A stretch of 64,000 nt of DNA from an uncultured Desulfobacter sp. (GCF_963666675.1 NZ_OY762929.1:3970001-4034000), one strand, 5' to 3'. Shown: positions 47,041 through 56,842, counted from the first letter of the stretch. Program-made: numbers and translations. The notes: generated by a model from the letters alone, not told the origin.

Positions 47041-47970
47041 CTACATGGCCCCTTTACCCTTGTTGAATGCTTCAGAAAGATCCTTAATAATTTCATCTGC
47101 CTTGTCAATGGGCACCTGGCAGGTTCCCACACGTCTGTGACCACCGCCGCCGTATTTGAGCATCAAAGACCCCACATCAGCTGTGGCGGTTTTGTTAATA
47201 ATGCTGTAACCGCAGGTGATAACGGTATTCTGCCGCTTAAACCCCCACATAATCTGCATGGAGATATTCGCATCGGGAAATAAACTGTACAGCAAAAAAC
47301 GATTGCCGGTGTAGATTTCATCCTGGTTTCTCAAGTCAAGCACCACCACCTCGCCTTCCATACGACTGTTATCAAGGAGCATTTGACGAAACGGTTTGTC
47401 CTGTTCAAAGTACCGGACGGTGCGTTCCTTGATATCGGAAAGCTCAAGAATCTCCCGATCCGTCTTACTCCGGCAGTAATCGATCATATCCATCATCAAC
47501 GCATAATTGCTGATGCGGTAATCCTTGTAACGGCCAAGGCCTGTGCGCGGATCCATAATAAATGACAACAGCACCCAGCCTTGGGGATTTAAAATTTCCT
47601 CTTTGGTAAACCGGGCCGCATCTGCTTTATCAACGGCCCGGACCAGCTCATCAAGATGCGCGTTTTTAAAATATTCCAAGCCGCCATAATAGTCGTAAAT
47701 CACCCGGGCGGCACTTGGGGCCGAAGGCTCACTGCACCCTTCAAAGCTACCGAAGGCCCTTCGTTCCTGTTCACTGGAGTGGTGATCAAACCAGATCCCG
47801 CAATCGGGAACGAAAGGAATGTTTGCCAGAATGTCGTCACAGGTTATTTCAATTTTGCCATCCTGGATATCCTTGGGGTGGACGAATTTTATGTCATCAA
47901 TAATTCCCTTTTCTTTGAGAATGGCTGCACAGCCAAGGCCATCAAAGTCGGATCGGGTAACCAATCGCAT
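47041..47970 (-). CDS. DHH-family phosphoesterase
   Basis: A 309-residue DHH/DHHA1 protein: TRSDFDGLGCAAILKEKG (metal Asp motif), the DHH triad in IWFDHHSSEQER and the C-terminal GGGGHRRVGTCQVP, the substrate-binding DHHA1 loop. Relatives include NrnA-like nanoRNases, c-di-AMP/pGpG hydrolases and exopolyphosphatase-like enzymes; the exact substrate is not deducible. ATG 47970 follows AAAAGGAGACGATC, so the longer in-frame N terminus is not used. Confidence 0.88.
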   Translation of the reverse strand: MRLVTRSDFDGLGCAAILKEKGIIDDIKFVHPKDIQDGKIEITCDDILANIPFVPDCGIWFDHHSSEQERRAFGSFEGCSEPSAPSAARVIYDYYGGLEYFKNAHLDELVRAVDKADAARFTKEEILNPQGWVLLSFIMDPRTGLGRYKDYRISNYALMMDMIDYCRSKTDREILELSDIKERTVRYFEQDKPFRQMLLDNSRMEGEVVVLDLRNQDEIYTGNRFLLYSLFPDANISMQIMWGFKRQNTVITCGYSIINKTATADVGSLMLKYGGGGHRRVGTCQVPIDKADEIIKDLSEAFNKGKGAM

Positions 47971-48082
47971 GATCGTCTCCTTTTGATGCAAATATTTATA
48001 AGATAAGGATATTATTACATTACCATAAAACCCTAACAAACCCCAAATAGTTTTAATATTCAGATGTTACAAGAAAAAAAAA

Positions 48083-49417
48083 CTATCCCAATTCCCTTCC
48101 GATACCATGATACTCAAACCCGGCTTCATTGATTTCATCAGGATCATACTGGTTTCTGCCGTCAAAAATCACCCGTTCTTTCATCAAGGCGGCCATCTTT
48201 TTAAAATCCGGCTGCCTGAAGGCCTTCCACTCGGTAACCAGAATGCAGGCATCCGTACCATCCAGGGCCGAATACTGATCCTGGGCGAAATTGATCTTTT
48301 CCTGTTCCTGTGGCGGAATCTCCTTTTTAGCCTGGTCCATGGCTACGGGGTCATAGACATTTACCCGGGCACCTGCATCCAAAAGGGTTGTAATCAATAC
48401 CCGGGAAGAGGCTTCGCGCATATCATCGGTACCGGGCTTAAATGACAACCCCCAGATACCGAATGTCCGCCCGGTCAGATCCTTCCCGAATCTATGGATC
48501 ACCTTGCCGCCGAGCACCTGTTTTTGAAGATTGTTCCTCTCTTCCACCGCCTCCAGAAGCGTGGGCGTAAAATCGGCATCCCGACCGGTTTTCACAAGGG
48601 CCTTGACATCCTTGGGAAAACACGACCCGCCGTATCCGCAGCCCGGGTAAATAAATGAATACCCGATGCGGGAATCCGAACCAATCCCCTTGCGCACATT
48701 CTCCACATCCACACCAAGCCGTTCGCACAAATTAGAGATCTCATTCATGAATGAAATCTTTGTGGCCAGCATGGAGTTGGCCGCATATTTCGTCATCTCG
48801 GCATCCTTGACGTTCATAAACAAGATTTTATCCCGATTCCTTGAAAACGGCGCATACAGTCTGCGCATCAACTTTGCCGCCCTGTCGGAATCTGCACCAA
48901 CAATAATTCGGTCCGGTTTAAGAAAATCATTCACCGCAGCCCCTTCTTTAAGGAACTCGGGATTTGACACCACGTCGAACTCAATATTCTCACCCCGGGC
49001 CTCAAGTTCCCTGCGAACCTGGGCCCTGACCTTGTCCGCCGTTCCCACGGGCACCGTGGATTTATCCACAATCACGGCGTAATCCTCGATTACCGAACCA
49101 ATCTGCCGGGCCACTTCCAGCACATACTTCAAGTCAGCCGACCCGTCCTCTCCGGGCGGAGTCCCTACGGCAATAAAAAACACATTGCAATCCTTTGCAG
49201 CCTGGGACAACCGGGTGGTGAAATCAAGGGTCCCCTCCTGATAATTATTCAGGACGATGGACTCAAGACCCGGTTCATAAATGGGGAGAATGCCTTTTTT
49301 CAGGTTCTCTATTTTTTCCCGGTCAATGTCCACACAAGTGACATGACTGCCCATTTCAGAAAAACATGCGCCCGTGACAAGACCTACATATCCGGTACCG
49401 ATAATCGTTAATTTCAT
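48083..49417 (-). CDS. ugd: UDP-glucose 6-dehydrogenase
   Basis: A 444-residue NAD-dependent dehydrogenase: Rossmann motif IGTGYVGLVTGACFSEMG, FKPGTDDMREASSRV, and the catalytic Cys in YPGCGYGGSCFPKDVKAL. It oxidises UDP-glucose to UDP-glucuronate, a capsule and LPS precursor. The UDP-glucuronate 4-epimerase-like enzyme at 53636-54646 is the natural next step, 4 kb away on the same strand. A repeat array lies upstream. Confidence 0.95.
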   Translation of the reverse strand: MKLTIIGTGYVGLVTGACFSEMGSHVTCVDIDREKIENLKKGILPIYEPGLESIVLNNYQEGTLDFTTRLSQAAKDCNVFFIAVGTPPGEDGSADLKYVLEVARQIGSVIEDYAVIVDKSTVPVGTADKVRAQVRRELEARGENIEFDVVSNPEFLKEGAAVNDFLKPDRIIVGADSDRAAKLMRRLYAPFSRNRDKILFMNVKDAEMTKYAANSMLATKISFMNEISNLCERLGVDVENVRKGIGSDSRIGYSFIYPGCGYGGSCFPKDVKALVKTGRDADFTPTLLEAVEERNNLQKQVLGGKVIHRFGKDLTGRTFGIWGLSFKPGTDDMREASSRVLITTLLDAGARVNVYDPVAMDQAKKEIPPQEQEKINFAQDQYSALDGTDACILVTEWKAFRQPDFKKMAALMKERVIFDGRNQYDPDEINEAGFEYHGIGRELG

Positions 49418-49534
49418 TATTCGTGCTACCTTTCGTTTGTTGCAAAGTCGGACCCAGACGTTTTAGGCCCTGTATGAATTGGATGTAAATTTTTATATGA
49501 AAGTCTGTGCAACCTATACAGATCTTTCAATCTT

Positions 49535-49775
49535 CGTTGTGGGCCGAAGCCCGGCAGACGATATGCCAGGTCGGCCCGTGGCCGTTTTATATGAAAGAGT
49601 TCAATAAGCTATTGCGTTCTTTCGACTTTTGTTGTGGGCCGAAGCCTGGCAGATGATATGTCTGGCTCGGCCCATGGCCGTTATAAGAAAATATAACTAA
49701 ACTCTTAAATGACTATCATTCTGGGTTGTATGTTGGACCTGGGAATCAATGAAGCAGGTCGGCCCATGGTCGTTG
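49535..49775. repeat. Hairpin repeat array upstream of ugd
   Basis: Two similar units at 49535-49585 and 49631-49682, plus the right part of a third at 49755-49774. Each full unit reads TTGTGGGCCGAAGC ... GGTCGGCCC.TGGCCGTT and can fold: GGGCCGA pairs with TCGGCCC across 23-24 bases, with an inner CCxGGCA/TGxCxGG pair. The third unit keeps CAGGTCGGCCCATGGTCGTT but lost its left arm. Units are spaced 92-96 bp. The flanking 49776-50067 contains no recognised motif. Confidence 0.75.
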
Positions 49776-50067
49776 GTTGAATTGTGCCGGACAACGAACC
49801 CGAACCTTGTGCAATGATAATTAATCCTTAATCGGATGTCAATCCAGGTCATGTGATGATTGACCAACTATAGCTATGGTTCCCGTTTCTGAAAATTTCA
49901 TTACCCCTTCACAAATTGCTTGTCAACTCAATTTCTTTTTGGTAGGGGAAAATTAGACGAGGGTTTTCGGCAGTATTTTGAAAACCACGACTATTATGAT
50001 AATCTATTCCAACCTGTTTTTTTCAAAATTAAGTAAAACCAAAACTTTTAAAAACTGGGGGTAATGT

Positions 50068-50724
50068 ATGGGAAAGAAAATTGGCGTATTATTGGCAGGA
50101 TGTGGCGTATATGACGGTTCTGAAATTCATGAAGCCGTATTGACAATGCTGTACCTGGATCAGGCCGGTGCTGAGATTATCTGCATGGCACCGAACATGG
50201 ATCAATTTCACGTCATTGACCATTTATCCGGTACGGAAACGTCGGAAACAAGAAACGTCCTTGTGGAATCCGCCCGAATTGCCAGAGGAGAGATTAAGGA
50301 TTTAAAAGATGTTCAAGCCGGAGATATGGATGCCCTCATCATCCCGGGTGGATTTGGTGCCGCCAAGAATTTAAGTGATTTTGCAATTAACAATGTCGAA
50401 GCCAAAGTTCACCCGGAGGTCCAGAGAATCATCACCGACGTGGTCAACAGCGACAAGCCCGTTGGCGCCCTTTGCATTGCACCGGCCACATTAACCAAGG
50501 CACTTGCCGACAAACAGCCCGAAGTCACCATTGGCACCGACCAGGGCACCGCAGACGCAATCGAGCAGATGGGCGGCAAGCACGTCTCATGCGCTGTTGA
50601 TCAGATCCATATCGACAAGGGTAAAAAAATTGTGACCACACCGGCATACATGCTTGGACCCAATATTAAAGATGTAGCAAAGGGCATCGAAAAATTAGTC
50701 ACTGAAGTGATGGCCATGGCATAA
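50068..50724 (+). CDS. elbB: ElbB/ES1-type DJ-1/PfpI family glyoxalase
   Basis: A 218-residue class I glutamine-amidotransferase-like protein: MGKKIGVLLAGCGVYDGSEI, IPGGFGAAKNLSDFAIN and the nucleophile elbow GALCIAPATL with Cys near residue 137. In E. coli ElbB (isoprenoid biosynthesis glyoxalase) shows glyoxalase activity in vitro. No operon partner; a hairpin follows the stop. Confidence 0.9.
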   Translation: MGKKIGVLLAGCGVYDGSEIHEAVLTMLYLDQAGAEIICMAPNMDQFHVIDHLSGTETSETRNVLVESARIARGEIKDLKDVQAGDMDALIIPGGFGAAKNLSDFAINNVEAKVHPEVQRIITDVVNSDKPVGALCIAPATLTKALADKQPEVTIGTDQGTADAIEQMGGKHVSCAVDQIHIDKGKKIVTTPAYMLGPNIKDVAKGIEKLVTEVMAMA

Positions 50725-50748
50725 TCCAACCCTGACACAATCCCAATT

Positions 50749-50775
50749 GCCGGCGAAGTAAAAATCTTCGCCGGC
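50749..50775 (+). terminator. Hairpin after elbB
   Basis: GCCGGCGAAG (50749-50758) pairs perfectly with CTTCGCCGGC (50766-50775), loop TAAAAAT. No T tract follows, but the GC-rich stem right after the gene suggests a transcript-end or stabilising element. Confidence 0.55.
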
Positions 50776-50826
50776 GAGTCATCCGAATTGACATGGGTCC
50801 AGGCCGGTTGTATCTTAACTTGTATT

Positions 50827-53436
50827 ATGAATGCACACAAAAAAATACAGTTAAAAGACTACCGCCCTTTTGAATTCATTGTCGACCATGTTGATTTAAT
50901 CTTTGACATACAGGATGACCACACCCAGGTGACATCCAAATTTAAAATGAGAAAAGATCCTGCCTGGGCGGATGAAACAACGCCTTTGGTACTCAACAAG
51001 GGAAAGTTTGACATTGTCTCCGTGGTTGCCGGCGACATGGTGCTTTTGCCCGGTGAATACAAAAGTGATGATGAAACCTTTACCCTCGTTGCCACCCCGG
51101 ATGTATTTGAACTTGAAATCACAAATACTCTCAAGCCCGATGACAATACAGCGTTAGAAGGCTTATACCGTTCGGGCAATATTTTATGCACCCAGTGCGA
51201 GGCCCAGGGTTTTCGCAATATCACCCCCTACCCGGACCGCCCCGATGTGATGGCGACCTTTTCCTGCACGATCGTGGCGGATAAAACCCATTATCCGGTC
51301 CTGTTATCCAACGGCAACCCCGTCAAATCAGGTGATCTTGACAACAACCGCCACTTTGCCGTCTGGGAAGATCCCTTTAAAAAACCCTGCTATCTGTTTG
51401 CCCTTGTGGCAGGCGACCTTGCCGTGTTGGAAGATCAATTCACAACCGCATCCGGCAGGGATGTGGACCTTAAAATTTATTCTGAACGAGAGAATATCAA
51501 TCTTTGCGGCCATGCCATGACCTCCCTGAAACAGTCCATGGCCTGGGATGAAGGGCGGTTTGGCCGGGAATATGACCTGGACCTCTACCAGATTGTGGCC
51601 ATCAACGACTTCAATGCCGGTGCCATGGAGAACAAGGGGCTGAACATATTTAACGCAAAATATGTGCTGGCAGATCCCCAAACCGCCACAGACGATGATT
51701 TCATGGGCATCCAGGGCGTTATTGCCCACGAATATTTTCACAACTGGACCGGCAACCGGATCACCCTGAAAAACTGGTTCCAGCTCAGCCTCAAAGAAGG
51801 CCTCACCGTTTTCCGGGACCAGGAATTTTCCTCGGACATGAACTCACGGCCGGTGAAGCGCATCAGCGACGTAAAAAATCTGATGGCCGCCCAGTTTCCC
51901 GAAGACGGCGGCCCAATGACCCATCCGGTAAGGCCCGACTCATACATCAAGATGGATAACTTCTACACCATGACCGTGTATGAAAAAGGTGCCGAAGTGA
52001 TCCGCATGATCTACCAGCTTTTGGGGCAGGAGCTGTTCCGAAAGGGCATGGATCTCTATTTTGAAAAATTTGACGGCATGGCCGTCACACTTGAGGATTT
52101 TGTCGGTGTCATGGCCGAGGTGTCCGGCCGTAACCTGGACCAGTTTTTCCTGTGGTACACCCAATCGGGTACACCGGCCGTATCCATGGCCCGCCACTAT
52201 GATGAAAAAGCCAAGACGCTGAATTTAACCTTTACCCAGACCACGACACCGGACCGGAATCAATCCGAGAAAAAACCGTTTCACATCCCCGTTAAAATAT
52301 CGTTGATTAACCAGGCCGGAGAAACCGTTAAGCAGGAGATGTTGTATGAGCTGACCCAGGAAACCGACACCGTTGAATTTGACAATGTAACCGCCGACGT
52401 CTACCCGTCCGTATTCAGGGAATTTACGGCACCGATCCGTCTGACCACGGACTTCTCAGATCAGGACCTTGTCTTTCTCATGGCCCGGGATACCGATCCA
52501 TTTAACCAGTGGCGCGCCGCCCAGACCCTGTTCATCGATGAGATAAAAAATCTGGTGACAGCCATTCAGACCCAAAGCCCCATGGCCCTATCGGAGGGGT
52601 TGATCGAGGCCTTTTCCCTGGCCCTGAAAGACCGGGAAAAAGACAGGGCCTTTCTATCCAAGGCCCTGGCCCTGCCCCAGGAAACAGAGATCAAAGACCA
52701 TTTTGAGACCATAGATGTTGAGGCCATTCACCAGGCAAGAACCTTTTTGGAACAAACCCTGGCCGAGAAACTGGCATCAGAATTTACAACAGTATATGAG
52801 ATCTGCAGTGCCGCAGATCCCAATGATCTATCCGGTGAGGCCATGGCGGACAGAAGCCTTAAAAATTTATCTCTTTCCTACCTTGGCAGCCTGACCACCG
52901 GCAAAGAGATCCAGACCCTTGTGCAAAAGCAGTTTGAAACGGCCGGCAACATGACCGATGAATTTGCCGCCTTTAAAATCCTGAGCCACATGAATCCTGA
53001 GATGCGTGACATGGCACGCCGGGCCTTTTATGACAAATGGCAATCCCGCACCCTTGTGGTCGACAAATGGTTTTCCGTCCAGGCCCAGTCTACGCTTGGA
53101 GACACCTTGGATCAGGTAAAAACCTTAACCGGCCACAAAGATTTTACCATGACCAATCCCAACAAGGTCCGGGCGCTCATATTTGCCTTTGCCATGACCA
53201 ACCCCATGCATTTCCACAGGGCCGACGGCCAAGGGTATGAATTTGTGGCTGAACGGATTCTGGCCCTGGATAAACTCAACCACCAGACTGCCGCGCGGCT
53301 TTGCGCATGTTTCAATTTTTGGAAACGCTATGATGAGAACAGGCAGGGTCTAATGAAAAAACAGCTGGAAACCATGGCCGGACAAAAGGATCTATCCAGG
53401 AATTTATATGAAATCGTATCCCGTGCGCTGGAATAG
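50827..53436 (+). CDS. pepN: Aminopeptidase N (M1 family)
   Basis: An 869-residue M1 metallopeptidase: NAGAMENKGLNIFN (the GAMEN exopeptidase motif), HEYFHNWTGNRITLKNWFQL with HExxH and the third ligand Glu in LSLKEGLTVFRDQEF. C-terminal helical domain complete. Removes N-terminal residues from peptides in the cytoplasm. ATG 50827 chosen because MNAHKKIQLKDYRPFEF matches the usual N terminus. The stop codon lies inside the left arm of a long palindrome. Confidence 0.95.
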   Translation: MNAHKKIQLKDYRPFEFIVDHVDLIFDIQDDHTQVTSKFKMRKDPAWADETTPLVLNKGKFDIVSVVAGDMVLLPGEYKSDDETFTLVATPDVFELEITNTLKPDDNTALEGLYRSGNILCTQCEAQGFRNITPYPDRPDVMATFSCTIVADKTHYPVLLSNGNPVKSGDLDNNRHFAVWEDPFKKPCYLFALVAGDLAVLEDQFTTASGRDVDLKIYSERENINLCGHAMTSLKQSMAWDEGRFGREYDLDLYQIVAINDFNAGAMENKGLNIFNAKYVLADPQTATDDDFMGIQGVIAHEYFHNWTGNRITLKNWFQLSLKEGLTVFRDQEFSSDMNSRPVKRISDVKNLMAAQFPEDGGPMTHPVRPDSYIKMDNFYTMTVYEKGAEVIRMIYQLLGQELFRKGMDLYFEKFDGMAVTLEDFVGVMAEVSGRNLDQFFLWYTQSGTPAVSMARHYDEKAKTLNLTFTQTTTPDRNQSEKKPFHIPVKISLINQAGETVKQEMLYELTQETDTVEFDNVTADVYPSVFREFTAPIRLTTDFSDQDLVFLMARDTDPFNQWRAAQTLFIDEIKNLVTAIQTQSPMALSEGLIEAFSLALKDREKDRAFLSKALALPQETEIKDHFETIDVEAIHQARTFLEQTLAEKLASEFTTVYEICSAADPNDLSGEAMADRSLKNLSLSYLGSLTTGKEIQTLVQKQFETAGNMTDEFAAFKILSHMNPEMRDMARRAFYDKWQSRTLVVDKWFSVQAQSTLGDTLDQVKTLTGHKDFTMTNPNKVRALIFAFAMTNPMHFHRADGQGYEFVAERILALDKLNHQTAARLCACFNFWKRYDENRQGLMKKQLETMAGQKDLSRNLYEIVSRALE

Positions 53437-53577
53437 TGCCCATCCAGAAATAGCCTTTTTGCCAATTTCTTCGTTGGATGAAAATTTTAATCCTCGGAAT
53501 ATTATGTATATGCCTGTGGTTAAAATTTTCATCCGCCTTGCACTTGAACAAAAATTCTTATTTCTGGACGGACACTA
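53433..53577. repeat. Long palindromic repeat at pepN 3' end (family B)
   Basis: The left arm starts ATAGTGCCCATCCAGAAATA and ends GGATGAAAATTTTAATCC; the inverse of the right arm starts ATAGTGTCCGTCCAGAAATA and ends GGATGAAAATTTTAACC. Roughly 43 of 60 positions pair. The left end contains the pepN stop codon. Part of the arm (GCAAGGCG..GAAAATTT) resembles family A at 55445, so the two may be distantly related. Confidence 0.7.
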
Positions 53578-53635
53578 TAACAGCCGGGACCGTCCAAAAA
53601 CGAATTACTCCGCAGTGTAGCTGCGGGGCTTTACG

Positions 53636-54646
53636 TTAGGCATAATACTTTTTGTACCAATCCACAAAATTCTGAACACCCTGTTTTACCGACATGGCAG
53701 GCTTAAATCCGGTGTCGGCTATCAAATCATCCACATCCGCCCATGTGGCCGGCACATCGCCCGCCTGCATGGGCAGATAGTCAATCTCTGCCTTTTTGCC
53801 CAGGGCATCTTCAATGGCACGGACAAAATCCATCAGCGCCACAGGTTGATTATTACCAATATTATAAATTCGGTAGGGCACACAAGATCTTGACGGAACG
53901 GGATTTTTACCGCTCCACTCCGGATCAGGCGCAGGAATGTTGTTCATCACCCGGACCACCCCTTCCACAATATCGTCAATATAGGTAAAATCCCGTTGCA
54001 TCTCACCATTGTTAAACACCTTGATGGGCTCACCGGCCAACATGGCTTTGGTAAAAAGAAACAATGCCATGTCAGGCCTGCCCCAGGGACCATACACCGT
54101 AAAAAAGCGCAGGCCTGTTGTCGGCAGATTATACAGATAGCTGTAAGTATGGGCCATGAGTTCATTGGCTTTTTTAGACGCCGCATACAAACTGACCGGA
54201 TGATCCACATTATGGCGGACCGAGAACGGCATATGGGTATTGAGCCCATATACCGAACTTGAAGATGCAAATACAAGATGCTTGACCCCGCCATGGCGGC
54301 AGCCTTCAAGAATATTACCAAACCCCACCAGATTGGAATCCACATAGGAGGCCGGATTTTCAATACTGTACCGCACCCCGGCCTGGGCCGCCAGATTCAC
54401 CACGCAGTCAAAGGCATTGTCCTCAAACAACTTGGCCATGCTGGGGCGGTCCGCAAGATCCAGGCGGACAAATTTAAACGCCGGATATTCGGACAACCGT
54501 GCCAGCCGGTCTTTTTTCAGGTTCACATCATAATAGTCATTGAGATTATCAAGCCCCCAGACATGATGACCGTCACCCAACAGCCGCAAGGAGAGTGCAG
54601 CCCCGATAAATCCGGCTGCACCGGTAATCAATATATTCATGTTCAA
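53636..54646 (-). CDS. UDP-glucuronate 4-epimerase-like SDR enzyme
   Basis: A 336-residue extended SDR: ILITGAAGFIGAALSLRLLG, GLDNLNDYYDVNLKKDRL, the active-site SSSSVYG and YAASKKANELMAHTYSYLY with YxxxK, and RFFTVYGPWGRPDMALFLF, all typical of CapI/LspL epimerases. It converts UDP-glucuronate to UDP-galacturonate. The ugd product at 48083-49417 would supply the substrate. Separated from pepN by a palindrome. Confidence 0.88.
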   Translation of the reverse strand: MNMNILITGAAGFIGAALSLRLLGDGHHVWGLDNLNDYYDVNLKKDRLARLSEYPAFKFVRLDLADRPSMAKLFEDNAFDCVVNLAAQAGVRYSIENPASYVDSNLVGFGNILEGCRHGGVKHLVFASSSSVYGLNTHMPFSVRHNVDHPVSLYAASKKANELMAHTYSYLYNLPTTGLRFFTVYGPWGRPDMALFLFTKAMLAGEPIKVFNNGEMQRDFTYIDDIVEGVVRVMNNIPAPDPEWSGKNPVPSRSCVPYRIYNIGNNQPVALMDFVRAIEDALGKKAEIDYLPMQAGDVPATWADVDDLIADTGFKPAMSVKQGVQNFVDWYKKYYA

Positions 54647-55019
54647 TCCTTTAAATTAGACATATGACCTCAAAAGGTTGTACCATGATAAGGCATTCAT
54701 GACAAATATCGGCAGCCGATTCAAACACAATTTAAACCCAACAAAACCCAAATCGCCTGGTTTCCCCTGCCCGGGAAAAATATAATTAGAGGAACCATGA
54801 GGTACCGAACAAAGAGAAACCGATTTATTTTGCCGTCCATATCTCTTATAATGAAAGCATATCACAGGATATAATATCGTATTTGCTCTGCTTTTTCTTT
54901 TTTTCCTGCTGGGGCAAAGACCGGCCGTCTTAGCCCACTGAATCAAATTCATAAGACAATCGTCTTTGAACGGACGTCAAAAGCCACCCGTGCCGGGCAA
55001 AGACCTGAAAGGAGAAGAT
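54647..55019. other. Divergent intergenic region, no gene
   Basis: No reading frame here looks protein-coding. It must hold the start regions of the divergent epimerase and universal stress protein genes, but I find no near-consensus promoter. Only small inverted pairs (for example TTTCCC..CCGGGAAA around 54765-54780) are visible. Confidence 0.4.
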
Positions 55020-55442
55020 ATGAAATTTACAAAAATCCTTAATCCCGTAGATGGTTCCGAACATTCCAGACGTTCCACCCAGTATTCCATTGATTTGGCA
55101 AAGCAGTTTAATTCAAAAATCATTTTACTCCACTGTCACGACAAGTTCCCCGTTGTTCTGGCCGAACCCCATTTTCAAAATGCCATCAATATAATTTTGA
55201 AAAATTCCGAGGAGCTGATCAAACCCTTTGAAGATGCATTGGAAGAAAGTGGGGTTGAATATGAAATCCGGATTCTTGAAGGCTCTCCGGGCATGAATAT
55301 CGACACCCTCGTAAATATAGAAAAAATTGATTTGATTGTCATGGGGTCCAGGGGCGTCAGCGATCTTGCCGGACTTTTCCTTGGGTCTGTGGCGCATCAG
55401 GTGTTGCATAAAGTACAATGCCCTGTATTTATAATAAAATAG
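55020..55442 (+). CDS. Universal stress protein (UspA family)
   Basis: A 140-residue Usp: KFTKILNPVDGSEHSRRSTQ, then LIVMGSRGVSDLAGLFLGSV, which contains the ATP-binding G-2x-G-9x-G(S/T)-like motif, and VLHKVQCPVFIIK. ATP-binding UspA-like stress protein, cytoplasmic. ATG 55020 has AAAGGAG 8 bases upstream. Followed by a family A palindrome. Confidence 0.92.
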   Translation: MKFTKILNPVDGSEHSRRSTQYSIDLAKQFNSKIILLHCHDKFPVVLAEPHFQNAINIILKNSEELIKPFEDALEESGVEYEIRILEGSPGMNIDTLVNIEKIDLIVMGSRGVSDLAGLFLGSVAHQVLHKVQCPVFIIK

Positions 55443-55444
55443 TA

Positions 55445-55563
55445 TTTGAACGAAAAGTCACCCACCTGCGGCGTTGCAAAAAAATTTGCAATCCTCACAA
55501 CCATTAGGTTGCTCCGGTTACAAATTTTTCTGCGCCTTGCATCTGGGCAACTTTTCGTCCAAA
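55445..55563. repeat. Palindromic intergenic repeat, family A, copy 2
   Basis: A 119-bp hairpin element between converging genes. The left arm reads ACGAAAAGTCACCC ... GCGGCGTTGCA ... AAATTTGCA, the right arm CAAATTTTTCTGCGCCTTGC ATCTGGGCAACTTTTCGT (two blocks); the two ends TTTGAACGAAAAG and CTTTTCGTCCAAA pair with one change. Nearly identical to copy 3 apart from a 14-base difference in length near the loop. Confidence 0.85.
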
Positions 55564-55615
55564 CACGAGGTTTCATTCAGACACGAAATTAAGCTTATAG
55601 CTGAAGGTGGTGGAC

Positions 55616-56704
55616 TCACATCCCATGCTTTTTTTTCAGCCCCCGGAACTGGTCATAGGACAATCCTAAATCTGCTGCGGCCTGTTTCTGGTTAAACCGG
55701 GCCGCAGTCAACGCGTGGGATAAGCGGAAGCGTTCCAGGGCAAGTACGGCCTCTTTCAACGGCAGCCCGGCTATTTGCGCCAGGGCAACTTCAGTATCCC
55801 CAACGGCCGCTTTGTCCAATGTACCAGAATCTGTCCGGGTTTCAGAGTGTCTATCCGAAGATGTCCCGGATTCGGGCAGGGGATGGTAGGGCGACACAAA
55901 TGGTGAAAAATCAATCCGGGTGACAACCGGACCATTTGCTTTATAGACAGCGCGTTCCACCACGTTTTTTAATTCCCGGACATTCCCCGGCCACAGATGG
56001 GATTCAAGCTCCTGAACCGATTTTTTCCCAAATTCCGGCACCTGGTCAAACCCCAGTTCAAAGGCCATGCGTCCGGCAAAATGATTGGCAAGGAGCATGA
56101 CATCCCCTTTACGAACGCGCAGCGGGGGGACATAAATCACCTCAAAGGAGAGACGGTCCAGAAGGTCCTGTTTAAACCGGCCATCCTGGGCCATCCGGGC
56201 CAGATCCACATTGGCCGCCCCCACAATGCGGACATCGGTGTGGACAGGATTCACCGCCCCCACCCGTTCAAACCGGCCGTACTCCACCACCCGGAGAATC
56301 TTTTCCTGGACTTCCATGGGAATATTTCCTATCTCATCCAAAAACAAGGTGCCGCCGTCGGCCTGTTCAAACCGCCCGATCCGACGGGTACCCGCCCCGG
56401 TAAACGCCCCTTTTTCATAACCAAACAGTTCGGATTCGATCAATGTGGGGGATAATGCCGCGCAATTCAGCGTAACAAAAGGTTTTTGCCACCGCCGGGA
56501 TAGAAAATGCAGCCGGGCCGAGGCCAACTCCTTGCCCGTGCCGCGCTCGCCTAAAATCAGTACGGGCCTGTCAATGGGCGCTACCCGGGAGATCTGCTCC
56601 TGAAAATTTAAAAACGCTTCGGACTGGCCCAGTGCCTCGGACATACTCACAGACTCGGTGTTGTTGTCCATGGAATCATTATATGCCAACTTCGCCCCCT
56701 CCAA
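55616..56704 (-). CDS. pspF: PspF-like sigma-54 activator
   Basis: A 362-residue activator: AAA+ domain with Walker A LILGERGTGKELASARLHF, the sigma-54 contact loop FGYEKGAFTGAGTRR, LFLDEIGNIP, then ERFRLSHALTAARFNQKQAA and LGLSYDQFRGLKKKHG, a C-terminal Fis-type helix-turn-helix. No N-terminal receiver or sensor domain, as in PspF, which PspA inhibits directly. Divergent from pspA and next to a sigma-54 promoter. Confidence 0.93.
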   Translation of the reverse strand: MEGAKLAYNDSMDNNTESVSMSEALGQSEAFLNFQEQISRVAPIDRPVLILGERGTGKELASARLHFLSRRWQKPFVTLNCAALSPTLIESELFGYEKGAFTGAGTRRIGRFEQADGGTLFLDEIGNIPMEVQEKILRVVEYGRFERVGAVNPVHTDVRIVGAANVDLARMAQDGRFKQDLLDRLSFEVIYVPPLRVRKGDVMLLANHFAGRMAFELGFDQVPEFGKKSVQELESHLWPGNVRELKNVVERAVYKANGPVVTRIDFSPFVSPYHPLPESGTSSDRHSETRTDSGTLDKAAVGDTEVALAQIAGLPLKEAVLALERFRLSHALTAARFNQKQAAADLGLSYDQFRGLKKKHGM

Positions 56705-56827
56705 ATATGGTGAATTTCATCGTTATTTGGTTAGATATACCATAAAAAAATAATATCACCACTCACTCTTTTTTAGAAGAAAACGATAACACGCTGAAAT
56801 AATAAGCAATAAAATCTTAATCAATGA

Positions 56828-56842
56828 TGGCACATTTTCTGC
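56828..56842 (+). promoter_or_regulatory. Sigma-54 (-24/-12) promoter of pspABC
   Basis: TGGCACA-TTTT-CTGC has correct GG-to-GC spacing (GG 56829-56830, GC 56841-56842) and lies 58 bases before the pspA ATG. It fits PspF-dependent control of the operon by the divergent activator. The activator sites should lie between 56705 and 56827; none is distinct by eye. Confidence 0.88.

Noticed and set aside
49535..49775. CRISPR array
   Set aside because: Only two to three units, each self-folding, spacing over 90 bp, and no cas genes in the window.
54656..54952. 98-codon minus-strand frame in the epimerase/Usp gap
   Set aside because: No recognisable domain, no ribosome site, crosses the promoter region of divergent genes.
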